From: Chloracidobacterium sp.
GTDB taxonomy: Bacteria > Acidobacteriota > Blastocatellia > Pyrinomonadales > Pyrinomonadaceae
DNA length: 64,000 nt
Direction of reading: 5' to 3'
Assembly (NCBI GenBank): GCA_015075585.1
Contig: JABTUB010000002.1
Coordinates: 434,001 to 498,000, forward strand
The notes beneath the pieces are model-generated. The model did no database searches and was not told the DNA's origin. It was given only the letters and a program-made list of their open reading frames with translations. The translations under genes were made by a program, and so were the position numbers. Shown piece after piece: positions 1 to 9,009 of the stretch. Each line of letters begins with the position of its first letter. The first letter of the stretch is position 1.

Positions 1-805
1 TCGGTGCGAGTGCTCCTTTCTCGACAAGCCTGCGGTTGCTTTCAAGCTGTTCTCTCGCCTGCTTGAGCGTATCGATCTGGATCTGAAGATTCTTTAGTGC
101 GAACGTAAGCTGCCAATATGCCTGTTCGACCGATGTAACGACATCGATGGCCTTCAGCTTGAGGGCCGCATCGGACAGTTCGACATTCTTTTTTGCAATG
201 GCTATCTGGCGTCGATTATTGTCGATCCTGCGATTCCTGAATAAGGGCTGAGTATATGTTACGACAAGTGACGTCGGGTATTGCGGATTGAGAGTTGCGT
301 TGCGGTTCGTCGTATTGGCACGTGAACTTGTCAGAACCGCACTGTACGATCCGCCGAATTTGGGTGAAAAGCCCGAAACTCCTAGGTCAGAAAGGAATTG
401 TCGCTGTCCTACCGCACCGTTGACAGCACCGCCGATGGTCGATGCGGTCGGTGTGGTCCGACTCTCGTAATAATTCTGCGAACTGACAAGAGGATCGTAT
501 ATGCCGCGGGAACCTCGAAGATTGAACTCGGAGATCGCAACGTCGTTACGCGAAGAATCGATATCATTATTGTTCTGCAACGCCATCTCGATGGCTTGCT
601 GAAGTGTAAGCGGCAGTTCATCAGATGCCTCAACACCCGCGCGCGAAACATCCGGCATCGGCCGTTGAAGAGCCGGCTTGACCTGCTGAATGACGACATC
701 GTCGTCAGGTGTTGCCGTCGGCGCAGGCGTTTGTGCTGCTGCACTTGCCGCGAGGAGCGAACCGAGGAGCAGGATCTTCGAAAAACAGCGAACCTTGTGC
801 GTCAA
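1..805 (-). CDS. TolC/OprM-family outer-membrane efflux channel (C-terminus beyond window)
   Basis: Probable exit duct of the tripartite RND pump encoded just upstream. The frame stays open to the window edge, so about 268 N-terminal residues are visible and the rest is missing. It starts with TTG at 805, sharing bases with the pump's stop (TTGA), which suggests translational coupling. I found no ATG or GTG nearby that keeps the signal sequence intact. Basic residues followed by KILLLGSLLAASAAAQ form a signal peptide, and a Thr/Pro/Asp-rich spacer follows. LPLTLQQAIEMALQNN is the typical first helix of TolC-type proteins, and VVTYTQPLFRNR resembles the membrane-strand region. A helical stretch (SVEQAYWQLTFALKNL) then matches the periplasmic coiled coil. 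The family call is secure; the start codon is less so. Confidence 0.85.
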   Translation of the reverse strand, partial: MTHKVRCFSKILLLGSLLAASAAAQTPAPTATPDDDVVIQQVKPALQRPMPDVSRAGVEASDELPLTLQQAIEMALQNNNDIDSSRNDVAISEFNLRGSRGIYDPLVSSQNYYESRTTPTASTIGGAVNGAVGQRQFLSDLGVSGFSPKFGGSYSAVLTSSRANTTNRNATLNPQYPTSLVVTYTQPLFRNRRIDNNRRQIAIAKKNVELSDAALKLKAIDVVTSVEQAYWQLTFALKNLQIQIDTLKQAREQLESNRRLVEKGALAP

Positions 806-3800
806 GCGGCTTCCTCCCGATCATCAACGGACTCTGGGGCTTTTGGCCGCCTGAGCTTTGAAAACACGCTGCCTGCGCCGCCTGCCGCCTTTCGCCAGAG
901 AGCGGTCTCCTGCAGGTCGTCAAATAGTGAATAGAAGACCGGCACCGCCAGCAGCGTAAGCAACAGGCAGAGCGATTGTCCGCCGACGACCAAAATGCCG
1001 ATCGAACGATTTGTCGCCGCACCCGCTCCGCTTGCGACCACCAGCGGGATCATTCCCGCGACGAGAGCGATCGTCGTCATCAAGATCGGGCGTAGGCGGT
1101 CACGGTTAGCCTGAATGATGGCATCGTATCGTGAAAGCCCGTGGGCGCGCAGTGTATTAGTATGGTCTATCTGCAAAATGGCATTCTTCTTCACCACGCC
1201 AAAGAGCAGCAGGATGCCGAGGGCCGAGAATATATTAAGCGTTTGGCCGGCTATCGCGGTTGAGATCAATGCGAACGGAACTGCGAGCGGCAGCGTCAGC
1301 AGGATCGTGATCGGATGAATGAACGACTCGAACTGCGCCGCAAGCACAAGATACATAAAGACGAATGACAACAGGAATGCGAGCATGAACGAGCTGTACG
1401 CACGCTGAAGCTCCTTTGATTGCCCTTGCACGCCGCTCGAATACTCGGCCGGCATATTGAGATCCTTAACGAACCCCGCGAGCTTCGTTACAGCATCGGC
1501 CTCTGACGTGTTCGGCGGCAGGCCCGACGAAATTGTTACGACACGCTGTCTATTAAGGCGGGCGATAGATGCCGGACTTCGCGACTCGACCATTGTAACG
1601 AGACGGTCGAGGCTTACAGGTGTTCCCTTGCTTGACGCAACGGTGAAATATTGGAGGTTCTGACGCGAACGGCGGAACTTCTCATCGGCCTGTACAATCA
1701 CATCGAACTGTTGAGTACCTTCGCCGAACGTCGAAACACGTTGGCCCGCCGCCGCGATATTGAGCGCCCTCGCGATATCCGTGGCGCTCACACCAAGATC
1801 TGCAGCCCGCGTGCGGTCTATATTGAATTGAACCTCGGGTGTTCCGGGATCGACGGAGTTATCGGGGTCGCGGAATGTGTCATCCTGCTTCATTCGCTCG
1901 ACAAGCTGATCGGCGTATGTATTCAGCATGTTCATATCGGGCCCCGATATGTAGTAGCCGATGCCGGAGCCGCCGCGGCCGAGGCCGATGCCCTGCGCTA
2001 TGGATGACGTTGCCGATACGTTGATGCGCCAATCCTTGCTCTGATACGGCTTGACCATATTGCGAACCATCGCAATAAGTTGTGTCTGGCTTTGGCTTCG
2101 CTCGCCGACAGGTACAAGGCTGACGCTAACGCTTCCGCTGTTGCCGCTGCTGCCGCCACCGCCGAAGCCGCCTGCGTTCACGGTTGTATTCTTAAGTCCG
2201 GGCAGCTTTTCCCTGACATCGCGTGCGATGCGATCCAACAGCGACTGGGTAGCTGCGAGAGAAGTACCTTGCGGGCCGCGGACATTGACCTGAAAGATCG
2301 ATTCATCCTCATCGGGCAGGAAGGACATTCCGACGAACTTATAGAGCGGAACGATCGAGGCAACCGTCGCGACGCACACAAGCACAACAGCCCATCGGAA
2401 CCGCATTGCGAGACGCAGCAGCCATGTATAGGTCGTGTCAACCTTGCTGTAAAACCATCCGCCCTTGCTGTTGTGGTGCGTTTGTGTCTCGGAAGGATCA
2501 CCATCGTGATCGGCGGGCGCCGCAGTGTCCGGTTCCTTTTTCTTGATCCAGCGGGCCGCAAGCATCGGCGTAAGCGTGAACGAAACGATCAGCGACACAG
2601 CGATCGCGGCCGCAGACGTCAGGCCGAACGATGACATAAAACGTCCGACGATACCGGTCATAAAGCCGACCGGAATGAATACCGCGAGCAGGCTCAGCGT
2701 TGTCGCAAGCACAGCAAGGCCGATCTCACGTGTGCCTTCAACCGCCGCGCGGAATGGGTCCATTCCCTTCTCTTCGACAAAGCGGTAGATGTTCTCAAGC
2801 ACGACTATGGCATCGTCAATAACAATGCCGACCATCAGCGTCAGTGCGAGCATCGTCATTTGATTCAGCGAGTAGCCCATCGCGGCGATCAAAGCAAAAG
2901 CAGCGATGATCGACGTCGGAATGGCGAGCGCGGAAATGATCGTCGAACGAAAATTCCAGAGGAACAGGAATACCACGATCGCAGCGAACAAAGCGCCGAG
3001 CACCAGGTGTTCCTCGATCGCGTGGAGCGACGTCTCGATAAAATCGGACTGATCCCGAACGATCGCCACTTTGAAATCCTTTGGCAGTGTCGGGATTATA
3101 TCCGCCATGCGCGACTTTACGTTACGGATCAATGCGACCGTATTCGCGCCCGACTGTTTACGGATCGCAAGGGCAACCGACGGCATTCCGTCAAGCGAAA
3201 GTGTATTGGTCGGATCGGCACCGACCTCCTGCACACGCCCGATATCTTTGAACTTGACCGGAAAGCCGTTCTTGTTTGCAATTACGATGTCATTGAATTC
3301 ATCGACCTGCGTCAGTTTGCTGAGTGTTCGCAGGCCGACCGTTTTTGCTCCCTCAACAAGCGTTCCGCCCGGCAGTTCCTGATTCTGTGCAGAGACGGCC
3401 GCCGTAACCTGCGTTACGGAAAGGTTGTACGCTCTAAGACGGTCAGGGTCGATATAAAGCTTGATCTGCGTCGGCCTTGCACCGAAAATGACCGCCTCGC
3501 CAACGCCGTCGGCAGACTGAACCTTCTCCTGTATCAAGACCTGAACAAGATCGCTGAGCTCCTGCACACTGCGCGAAGAGCTGATGGAATACATCAAAAC
3601 CGGAGCCGAATCCGGATCGCTCTTTCTCGCAACCGGCGGATCGGCATCTTCGGGAAGCCGGTAAACGACGGTGCTGAGCTTCTGCTGCACCTCTTGGAAG
3701 GCTTGGTCGGGATTCTTTTCCAGGTTGAACGTGAGCGTAATGTTGGACGATCCGCGAGAGGACGTCGAACGCATCTCATCGATGCCCGGAACGGTGTTCA

Positions 3801-4014
3801 GCACACCTTCGATCGGATCGGTCACCTCGCTCTCCATCTCAGCGGGAGCGGCACCTGAATTACTCGTGGAAACCGAAATGGTCGGCAGGTCGATCTTAGG
3901 AAAGCGGTCGACGCCGAGCGTGAAGAAACTGAATCCGCCGACAACGGTCAGAAACAACACGATCACGGTCGCAAAGACCGGACGATGAACACAGATCTCG
4001 GCTAACCATTGCAT
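802..4014 (-). CDS. RND efflux pump, AcrB/HAE1-type inner-membrane permease
   Basis: Proton-driven inner-membrane transporter that would export hydrophobic compounds through the adaptor and channel encoded beside it. It has 1,070 residues, close to AcrB (about 1,050). The first transmembrane helix is at residues 12-34 (FATVIVLFLTVVGG), followed by the large periplasmic porter domain. A helix bundle follows, with GIVIDDAIVVLENIYR, in which D400 and D401 match the paired proton-relay aspartates of AcrB helix 4. The second half repeats the plan, and a Gly/Ser-rich loop (GGFGGGGSSGNSG) lies in the second periplasmic domain. The start ATG lies 3 nt after the adaptor stop. The substrate cannot be read from sequence; the proton-relay pair argues for HAE1 type rather than a metal-specific CusA type. 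Confidence 0.95.
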   Translation of the reverse strand: MQWLAEICVHRPVFATVIVLFLTVVGGFSFFTLGVDRFPKIDLPTISVSTSNSGAAPAEMESEVTDPIEGVLNTVPGIDEMRSTSSRGSSNITLTFNLEKNPDQAFQEVQQKLSTVVYRLPEDADPPVARKSDPDSAPVLMYSISSSRSVQELSDLVQVLIQEKVQSADGVGEAVIFGARPTQIKLYIDPDRLRAYNLSVTQVTAAVSAQNQELPGGTLVEGAKTVGLRTLSKLTQVDEFNDIVIANKNGFPVKFKDIGRVQEVGADPTNTLSLDGMPSVALAIRKQSGANTVALIRNVKSRMADIIPTLPKDFKVAIVRDQSDFIETSLHAIEEHLVLGALFAAIVVFLFLWNFRSTIISALAIPTSIIAAFALIAAMGYSLNQMTMLALTLMVGIVIDDAIVVLENIYRFVEEKGMDPFRAAVEGTREIGLAVLATTLSLLAVFIPVGFMTGIVGRFMSSFGLTSAAAIAVSLIVSFTLTPMLAARWIKKKEPDTAAPADHDGDPSETQTHHNSKGGWFYSKVDTTYTWLLRLAMRFRWAVVLVCVATVASIVPLYKFVGMSFLPDEDESIFQVNVRGPQGTSLAATQSLLDRIARDVREKLPGLKNTTVNAGGFGGGGSSGNSGSVSVSLVPVGERSQSQTQLIAMVRNMVKPYQSKDWRINVSATSSIAQGIGLGRGGSGIGYYISGPDMNMLNTYADQLVERMKQDDTFRDPDNSVDPGTPEVQFNIDRTRAADLGVSATDIARALNIAAAGQRVSTFGEGTQQFDVIVQADEKFRRSRQNLQYFTVASSKGTPVSLDRLVTMVESRSPASIARLNRQRVVTISSGLPPNTSEADAVTKLAGFVKDLNMPAEYSSGVQGQSKELQRAYSSFMLAFLLSFVFMYLVLAAQFESFIHPITILLTLPLAVPFALISTAIAGQTLNIFSALGILLLFGVVKKNAILQIDHTNTLRAHGLSRYDAIIQANRDRLRPILMTTIALVAGMIPLVVASGAGAATNRSIGILVVGGQSLCLLLTLLAVPVFYSLFDDLQETALWRKAAGGAGSVFSKLRRPKAPESVDDREEAA

Positions 4015-4017
4015 AGA

Positions 4018-5316
4018 TCAGTAGCTTACCCTTGCCCCTTCATAAAGCTGGTCGAGGTTGCTGGTAGCAACGGTCTCATCAGCATTCACGCCGGAGAGTA
4101 TCTGGAACACATCGCCTTCTTCGATACCAAGCTGCACGACACGCAGCTTTGCCGAGCCATCCTCAATTACGAACACCCGATACGACGCCGTCGTCGGGTC
4201 ACGCATAACAGCAGCCTTCGGTACAAATACGCCCGCAGCGCCGCCTTGGCGCGATATCTGAGCCGTTACGAACATTCCGGGCCGCAAAGCATTGTCGCCA
4301 TTCGGAACGGTCGCTTCGACGATCACCGCCCGCGAATTCACATCGAGGCTCGGCTCGATCGCAGACACGGATCCGGCGAATTTTCTATCTTTGTAAGCAT
4401 CGATCTGCAGCGAGACACCACGGCCGACCGCAAGATACGGCACATCGGCCTCCGGCACTTGGATCTGAACCTTGATCGGGTCGGTACGCAGTATGCTCGC
4501 GACGACAGACGCCGTGGAAACGAACTCACCGACCGCCGTCGGCCGGCTTCCGATATAGCCCGCGAACGGTGCGTGGATCACAGTGTCAGCGACAGCCTTT
4601 TCTGCGATATCAGCGTTTGCCTTTGCAGTTTGAACGCTTGCACGGGCACTTGCTATCGCTTGGTCACTCTGCCGCGCCGTATTGATCGCCGAGTTCATCT
4701 GTTCCTTTGCGGCGTTCGCCCGTGCGCGAGCGGTATCACGTGTCGTGCGGTAGCCTTCATACACGACCATCGACACGTCGCCGCTCTTTGCGAGGTCGCG
4801 GTAGCGGCTCTCGTTTGCTTCGGCTTGTTTCAGTTCGGCTAGCGCTTGTTGATATGCCGCGTTTGCCGCGCTTACCTCCGGCACGGTCGAGGCATTGAAT
4901 TGTCCGCCATTGTGCAGCCCGAGCCTGGCTTCTGCTTGACGCACGTTCGCCTCAGCCTGTCTGACCGAAGCCCTCGCAGATGCTAGGCTCAAACGCGGGC
5001 CGCTGTCATCGAGTTTCGCGAGAACCGTGCCGCTGCGAACGTATTGCCCTACCTCGACCGATATGTTGATAACCTTGCCAGAGACCTTCGGGGCGACATC
5101 AGAAGTGTCAAAGGCGACGAGGCTGCCTGTGGCCTGGATGGTCGATGCGACCTCGCGGCCCTCACTTTTGGCGACCGTTATGGTGACGCCCGGTTTGTTG
5201 TCATCAGAATTAGCTTTTGGCTGAGATTTGCCGCCGCTTAACCAGCCGCATCCCGTCAACAGCGTAATAAAGGTCAAAAGAGTCAAGAAACCGGTGCCCT
5301 GTCTCAACATAGTCAT
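4018..5316 (-). CDS. RND efflux periplasmic adaptor (membrane fusion protein), lipoprotein
   Basis: Periplasmic adaptor that bridges the RND pump and the outer-membrane channel; first gene of the three-gene operon. The N-terminus is a lipoprotein signal with lipobox LLTGC, so the mature protein should be lipid-anchored. The usual MFP order is visible. A first lipoyl half (KVSGKVINISVEVGQYVRSG) is followed by a long Ala/Gln/Arg-rich alpha-hairpin (about residues 110-235). The second lipoyl half is IHAPFAGYIGSRPTAVGEFV, then come the beta-barrel (VSLQIDAYKDRKFAGSVSAI) and the membrane-proximal domain. The length of 432 residues is slightly above AcrA because of the hairpin. The upstream 130 nt contain a perfect TTGACA on this strand, but I could not pair it with a convincing -10 box. 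Confidence 0.93.
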   Translation of the reverse strand: MTMLRQGTGFLTLLTFITLLTGCGWLSGGKSQPKANSDDNKPGVTITVAKSEGREVASTIQATGSLVAFDTSDVAPKVSGKVINISVEVGQYVRSGTVLAKLDDSGPRLSLASARASVRQAEANVRQAEARLGLHNGGQFNASTVPEVSAANAAYQQALAELKQAEANESRYRDLAKSGDVSMVVYEGYRTTRDTARARANAAKEQMNSAINTARQSDQAIASARASVQTAKANADIAEKAVADTVIHAPFAGYIGSRPTAVGEFVSTASVVASILRTDPIKVQIQVPEADVPYLAVGRGVSLQIDAYKDRKFAGSVSAIEPSLDVNSRAVIVEATVPNGDNALRPGMFVTAQISRQGGAAGVFVPKAAVMRDPTTASYRVFVIEDGSAKLRVVQLGIEEGDVFQILSGVNADETVATSNLDQLYEGARVSY

Positions 5317-5446
5317 CGTCTTTAAACACTCAGTCTATTACAGTTTGGGACACTCGTGGACTGTGTTATTGTAAATTTTTGTCAAGCAGGGCTTGCGGAA
5401 GTGCCCTCTCGAAAATGTTAAACTCTACTATTGTTGAAATAATAAG

Positions 5447-5767
5447 ATGCATGAAATAACCGCTATTGAACTGAAATCAATGATCGAAGATCGCAGCGAT
5501 CTGCAGCTGATCGATGTTCGCCAACCTGATGAATATGCCTACGCAAGGATCGAAGGCTCAAAGCTGATACCGCTCGGTGAGATCGTCGCCAGGATGAATG
5601 AGCTGGATCCCGGCCGTGAAGCGGTCATTCACTGTAAAATGGGCGGGCGAAGTGCTCAAGCGATCGAGATCCTGAAACGATGCGGCTATACGGGAACGCT
5701 CAAGAATTTGGCAGGCGGCATCATTGCATGGTCTTCTGACGTTGACCCGAGCGTGCCTAAATACTGA
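5447..5767 (+). CDS. Single-domain rhodanese-like protein
   Basis: Small cytoplasmic sulfurtransferase-type protein of 106 residues. The rhodanese fold is recognisable from LQLIDVRQPDEYAYARIEGS, a CH2A-type motif, and from the active-site loop HCKMGGRSA with the persulfide-carrying Cys at residue 63. Family members move sulfur from thiosulfate or a persulfide donor to acceptors; the acceptor here is unknown. There is no signal peptide. The ATG is preceded by AATAATAAG with no Shine-Dalgarno sequence. A TACTAT box at 5426-5431 could be a -10 element, giving a very short leader. It runs convergent to the ferredoxin-like gene with a 12-nt gap, and a glutaredoxin lies just beyond, so this is a small redox/sulfur neighbourhood. 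Confidence 0.9.
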   Translation: MHEITAIELKSMIEDRSDLQLIDVRQPDEYAYARIEGSKLIPLGEIVARMNELDPGREAVIHCKMGGRSAQAIEILKRCGYTGTLKNLAGGIIAWSSDVDPSVPKY

Positions 5768-5779
5768 CCTTTTGCTCAA

Positions 5780-6118
5780 CTAGCTTTGGGCTGCGGGGCC
5801 TTGATCTTCGATGAGTTCGGGGCCTTGCCGGCCTTTGAATTCAAGCTCAATGTGCTGCGAGAGCCTGACGATCTCCATGCCTTCGCTTGCAATTGTACGA
5901 CAGGCGATCACCGCTTTTTCCTTGTCGTCAGTTCGCAGCCAGACCTGGCAGTTGAGACACTCTCCGTTCCAGCAGAAATTTCCGTATGAAATGCTTTCTA
6001 CCGAAAGATATTGTAGGCAGCGAAGCAGAGAATTATTCTCCGGAACAAGATGTTTCCTGCCAAGGATGTCGATCTCGATGAGTTTTTCGTAAGGCGCAAT
6101 GAATTCGAACTCGGCCAT
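5780..6118 (-). CDS. 2Fe-2S ferredoxin-like protein
   Basis: Small electron-transfer-type protein of 112 residues. Cysteines 49, 54, 57 and 73 (in FCWNGECLNCQV and IACRT) give the C-x4-C-x2-C-x15-C spacing of plant-type [2Fe-2S] ferredoxin domains. The x15 stretch is shorter than in classical ferredoxins, so this is a divergent member. I chose the ATG at 6118 (MAEFEFIAPYEK). The frame extends upstream to 6235, but that would run into the divergent glutaredoxin gene and adds an unstructured segment. It is transcribed divergently from the glutaredoxin and convergently with the rhodanese gene. The partner reductase is not in the window. The cluster assignment rests on Cys spacing only. Confidence 0.75.
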   Translation of the reverse strand: MAEFEFIAPYEKLIEIDILGRKHLVPENNSLLRCLQYLSVESISYGNFCWNGECLNCQVWLRTDDKEKAVIACRTIASEGMEIVRLSQHIELEFKGRQGPELIEDQGPAAQS

Positions 6119-6198
6119 ATCGAAAAGATATTCTAAAACCACAGGTGTTTCCAATGCGGGGCTAGATAATCTTTTAGAAAAAGTGTAAGTTCTAATCA

Positions 6199-6456
6199 AT
6201 GTCGATAGTATTGTACACGAAGCCCGACTGCCCATATTGTCGGAAAGCGATAGATCATTACATCGCGAACGGCATTGACTTCACCGAATACGATGCACAG
6301 AATGACCAGGCACGGCTCGAAGAAATGCTGAAGTTTGCGAACGGCGATCCGACCGTGCCGTGCATCATAGAGGATGGAAAATACGCAGCGTCCGGTTGGG
6401 GCGATCCTCCCAGAGGCTGCACGATCTACATTCCGTCAGCCATGCAGGGCGAATGA
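6199..6456 (+). CDS. Glutaredoxin-like protein (CPYC)
   Basis: Thioredoxin-fold protein of 85 residues. VLYTKPDCPYCRKAIDHY carries the dithiol CPYC active site (C11, C14) after the first strand, and DPTVPCIIEDG supplies the conserved cis-proline after the third helix. It would reduce disulfides or glutathionylated thiols, or bind a cluster, in the cytoplasm. The C-terminal end departs from classical glutaredoxins: YAASGWGDPPRGCTIY contains an extra Cys and a Gly-Trp-Gly motif seen in some small bacterial glutaredoxin-like proteins. The gene is divergent from the ferredoxin-like gene across about 80 nt of AT-rich DNA. No clear Shine-Dalgarno sequence is present. Confidence 0.88.
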   Translation: MSIVLYTKPDCPYCRKAIDHYIANGIDFTEYDAQNDQARLEEMLKFANGDPTVPCIIEDGKYAASGWGDPPRGCTIYIPSAMQGE

Positions 6457-6537
6457 GAAGATCGGCCGTGGTCATGTCCGCGTGGTATGGTGAAGGTGGT
6501 TCGGGCAGACTGACCTTCTTCCGAAAGAAAATACTGT

Positions 6538-9006
6538 TTGGCTGATATGCAACGCTCTGATGAAAATATGATCGGTTCGAAGATCGACCAGTACAAGATC
6601 GTCGAAAAGATCGGTTCCGGCGGCCAGGGCACTGTGTACAAGGCCCTCGACACAAAACTCAACCGCACTGCCGTCGTCAAGGTACTCCCGCCGGAGTTGA
6701 CACAAAAGACCGCCAACTTCAAGCGCTTCGAACGTGAGGCACAGCTCTGCTCACAGCTCGACCATCCGAACATCTGCACGATCTATGACTTCAACGAAGC
6801 CAACGGCATGTTCTACATCGCAATGCAGTATGTGGACGGCAAGAACGTAAGGCAATTGGTCTCGGGCCGTCCGCTTGAACTCAAAAGCGCATTGTCGATA
6901 GCGATACAGGTGGCCGATGCTCTCGCGTATGCCCACTCAAAGAGCATCATCCATCGCGACATCAAGGCCGGCAACGTGATGGTAACAACGGCAGGCCAGG
7001 CAAAGATCCTTGACTTCGGGCTTGCAAAACTTGTCGAGGACGAGCAGGCATCCCTTACCGAAGGCCACGAAAAGACCGAAATAACCGAGCTTGGAATACC
7101 TTACGGTACGGCAACTTACGCAGCCCCCGAGCAGGCACGCGGTGAGCGCGCCGATCAGCGGAGCGATATTTTCTCGACCGGCGTGTTACTGTATGAGATG
7201 GTAACCGGCATCTGGGCATTCCAAGGCAAGACGGTCATAGACGTGCGGCATCAGGTGCTTTACGGAACGCCGAAGCCGCTCTCCGACCAGCGTCGCGAAC
7301 CGGTTCCTCCCGAACTTCAGAGAATTGTCGATAAGGCTCTTGCGAAGGATCCAAAGGACCGCTATCAGAAGATCACATCAATGCGTGATGACCTTCGCAA
7401 CCTCCTTCGGTCGATCGCAGGCCCGCAGCTTATGCCGGGCGAGACGTTCAAGCCCGTCCACGCTGACGGCAGCAAGGTAAAAAGAATGCTTAATTGGTTT
7501 ACCGGCAGGTCGTCGCCCGAACCGCCGTCAGCATCGGTCTCAGCACCAAGCGTAACGAATCCGCCGTCACTCGGGCCGGATATTTCGGTCACTTCGACGG
7601 GCGAAAAAAAGAGTGTTGCCATATTGCCTTTTAAGAATTTGGGGCAAGATGCGGCATCTGCGTTCTATGAATTCGCACTTGCTGACGCCGTGATCACCGA
7701 GCTTGCAAGGATACGCTCGATAGTGGTGCGTCCGAGTTCCGTCATTGCAAGGTATCAGGGCAAAGACTATGACCCTCGTGAAGCCGGTAAGGAGATGCGC
7801 GTACACGCCGTGCTTTCGGCCGGGTTCATTCGTTCAGGTGAAAAACTGCGTGTAACCGCACAGCTTCTCGATGTCGTATCGGGCAATATACTATGGAGCG
7901 ACCGAATAGATGCCCAAGGCAGCGACATCCTCGCACTGCAGGATGAGATCGCACAGCACATCCTCGAAGGGCTGCGGCTCGAGCTTACCGACCTTGAGGC
8001 GGAAAAGCTAAACCGCCGTGCAACCGACAATGCCGAGGCGTGGGAGGAATATCTGCGTGGCCGCGACAATTTCGGCCGATTCATTTTCCGCACCATAGAT
8101 GCAGATGATTGCGACGCAGCGATAGCCAACTTCAAACGGGCGATCGAGCTTGACCCGCATTTTGCGTTGGCATACAGCGGCCTCGGGGCATGTTACGCGA
8201 ATCGCTTCTTCAAAGGGCTTGGCGTACCGGAAGACTATTCTTACGCCGAAGCCGCGTTCAGCAAGGCGTTCTTTTACGATCAGAACGTCGTCGAGGCCCG
8301 CGTTCTAATGGTGCTTATTTACATGGCACGCGGTGAAAAGAAAAAGGCCCGCAGCGAGATCGAACTCCTTCAGAAACAGTTTCCGAACGATGCGGCACTT
8401 TATTTCGTCAAAGGCGTTATGCACCGACTGGACGGCGAGTACGACGACTCACTTAAGGCATTTGAAAAGCTCGCCCGTCTCGATCCCGCGGCGAAGGCCG
8501 TAGCTGCCTACAATCGTGCAAGAATTTTCATATATCGCGGTGAACTCGATCAGGCAGATCACGAGCTTGCAAAAGGCTTTAAGGTCGAGCCCAATCACCC
8601 GATGCTGAAGATCTTCAGTGCCGGTGTGCTTTATTATCGCGGCGATAAAGGGCGGGCGATCGATATGGTTGCCGATGTTCTGAAGGAAAATCCACGAATG
8701 GATGGCGTAAAACCGCTCTTGGCAGAATTCCTCGCCGGGGCAGGCCGCGAAGACGAAGCTAGAGCGCAGCTTACCGAAGACGCCTTGGCCGTTTCACGCT
8801 CAGATCATGATATGGCGTATTGGGTCGCGTCGGCATACGCGCTGCTCGGCGAAAAGGATCTCGCCTTTAAGTGGCTCAATAAAGCAGTAAAGCTCGGAAA
8901 CCAGAACCGCCCGTATTTTCAGAACGATATGAATCTGCGATCGCTTCGTGACGATGAGCGCTGGCCGGAATTGATGGCGAAGATGGAGATCGGCGACCGG
9001 ACCTGA
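6538..9006 (+). CDS. Ser/Thr protein kinase with TolB-like middle domain and TPR tail
   Basis: Hanks-type kinase of 822 residues. The kinase domain (about 18-290) has the Gly-rich loop IGSGGQGTVYKA, catalytic Lys48 (AVVKVL), HRDIKAGNVMV with D141, DFGLAK with D159, and the APEQARGERADQRSDIF segment. A Pro/Ser linker follows. Then KSVAILPFKNLGQDA begins a TolB N-terminal-like (FlgO/CadC-associated) domain of about 130 residues, ending near ILALQDEIAQHIL. The last 300 residues are tetratricopeptide-like helices. No transmembrane helix is visible, so the protein is probably cytoplasmic. TTG at 6538 is the longest start; ATG at 6547 or 6568 would also leave the kinase intact. It ends 3 nt before the convergent methyltransferase. 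The architecture is common in Acidobacteriota; target and signal are unknown. Confidence 0.93.
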   Translation: MADMQRSDENMIGSKIDQYKIVEKIGSGGQGTVYKALDTKLNRTAVVKVLPPELTQKTANFKRFEREAQLCSQLDHPNICTIYDFNEANGMFYIAMQYVDGKNVRQLVSGRPLELKSALSIAIQVADALAYAHSKSIIHRDIKAGNVMVTTAGQAKILDFGLAKLVEDEQASLTEGHEKTEITELGIPYGTATYAAPEQARGERADQRSDIFSTGVLLYEMVTGIWAFQGKTVIDVRHQVLYGTPKPLSDQRREPVPPELQRIVDKALAKDPKDRYQKITSMRDDLRNLLRSIAGPQLMPGETFKPVHADGSKVKRMLNWFTGRSSPEPPSASVSAPSVTNPPSLGPDISVTSTGEKKSVAILPFKNLGQDAASAFYEFALADAVITELARIRSIVVRPSSVIARYQGKDYDPREAGKEMRVHAVLSAGFIRSGEKLRVTAQLLDVVSGNILWSDRIDAQGSDILALQDEIAQHILEGLRLELTDLEAEKLNRRATDNAEAWEEYLRGRDNFGRFIFRTIDADDCDAAIANFKRAIELDPHFALAYSGLGACYANRFFKGLGVPEDYSYAEAAFSKAFFYDQNVVEARVLMVLIYMARGEKKKARSEIELLQKQFPNDAALYFVKGVMHRLDGEYDDSLKAFEKLARLDPAAKAVAAYNRARIFIYRGELDQADHELAKGFKVEPNHPMLKIFSAGVLYYRGDKGRAIDMVADVLKENPRMDGVKPLLAEFLAGAGREDEARAQLTEDALAVSRSDHDMAYWVASAYALLGEKDLAFKWLNKAVKLGNQNRPYFQNDMNLRSLRDDERWPELMAKMEIGDRT

Positions 9007-9009
9007 CCG

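Noticed and set aside
2860-3858. 332-aa plus-strand open frame inside the RND pump gene
   Set aside because: Antisense shadow of the pump: Arg/Asp/His-rich composition, no domain, fully covered by a convincing gene on the other strand.
4009-4842. 277-aa plus-strand frame antisense to the adaptor gene
   Set aside because: Shadow frame, His/Arg-rich with no motif; the adaptor on the minus strand is unambiguous.
6118-6235. N-terminal extension of the ferredoxin-like protein
   Set aside because: Extends into the divergent glutaredoxin gene and its residues do not resemble the ferredoxin domain.
6492-6518. GAAGGT/ACCTTC inverted repeat before the kinase gene
   Set aside because: Loop of 15 nt and only six pairs; no T-run and too common by chance to call.
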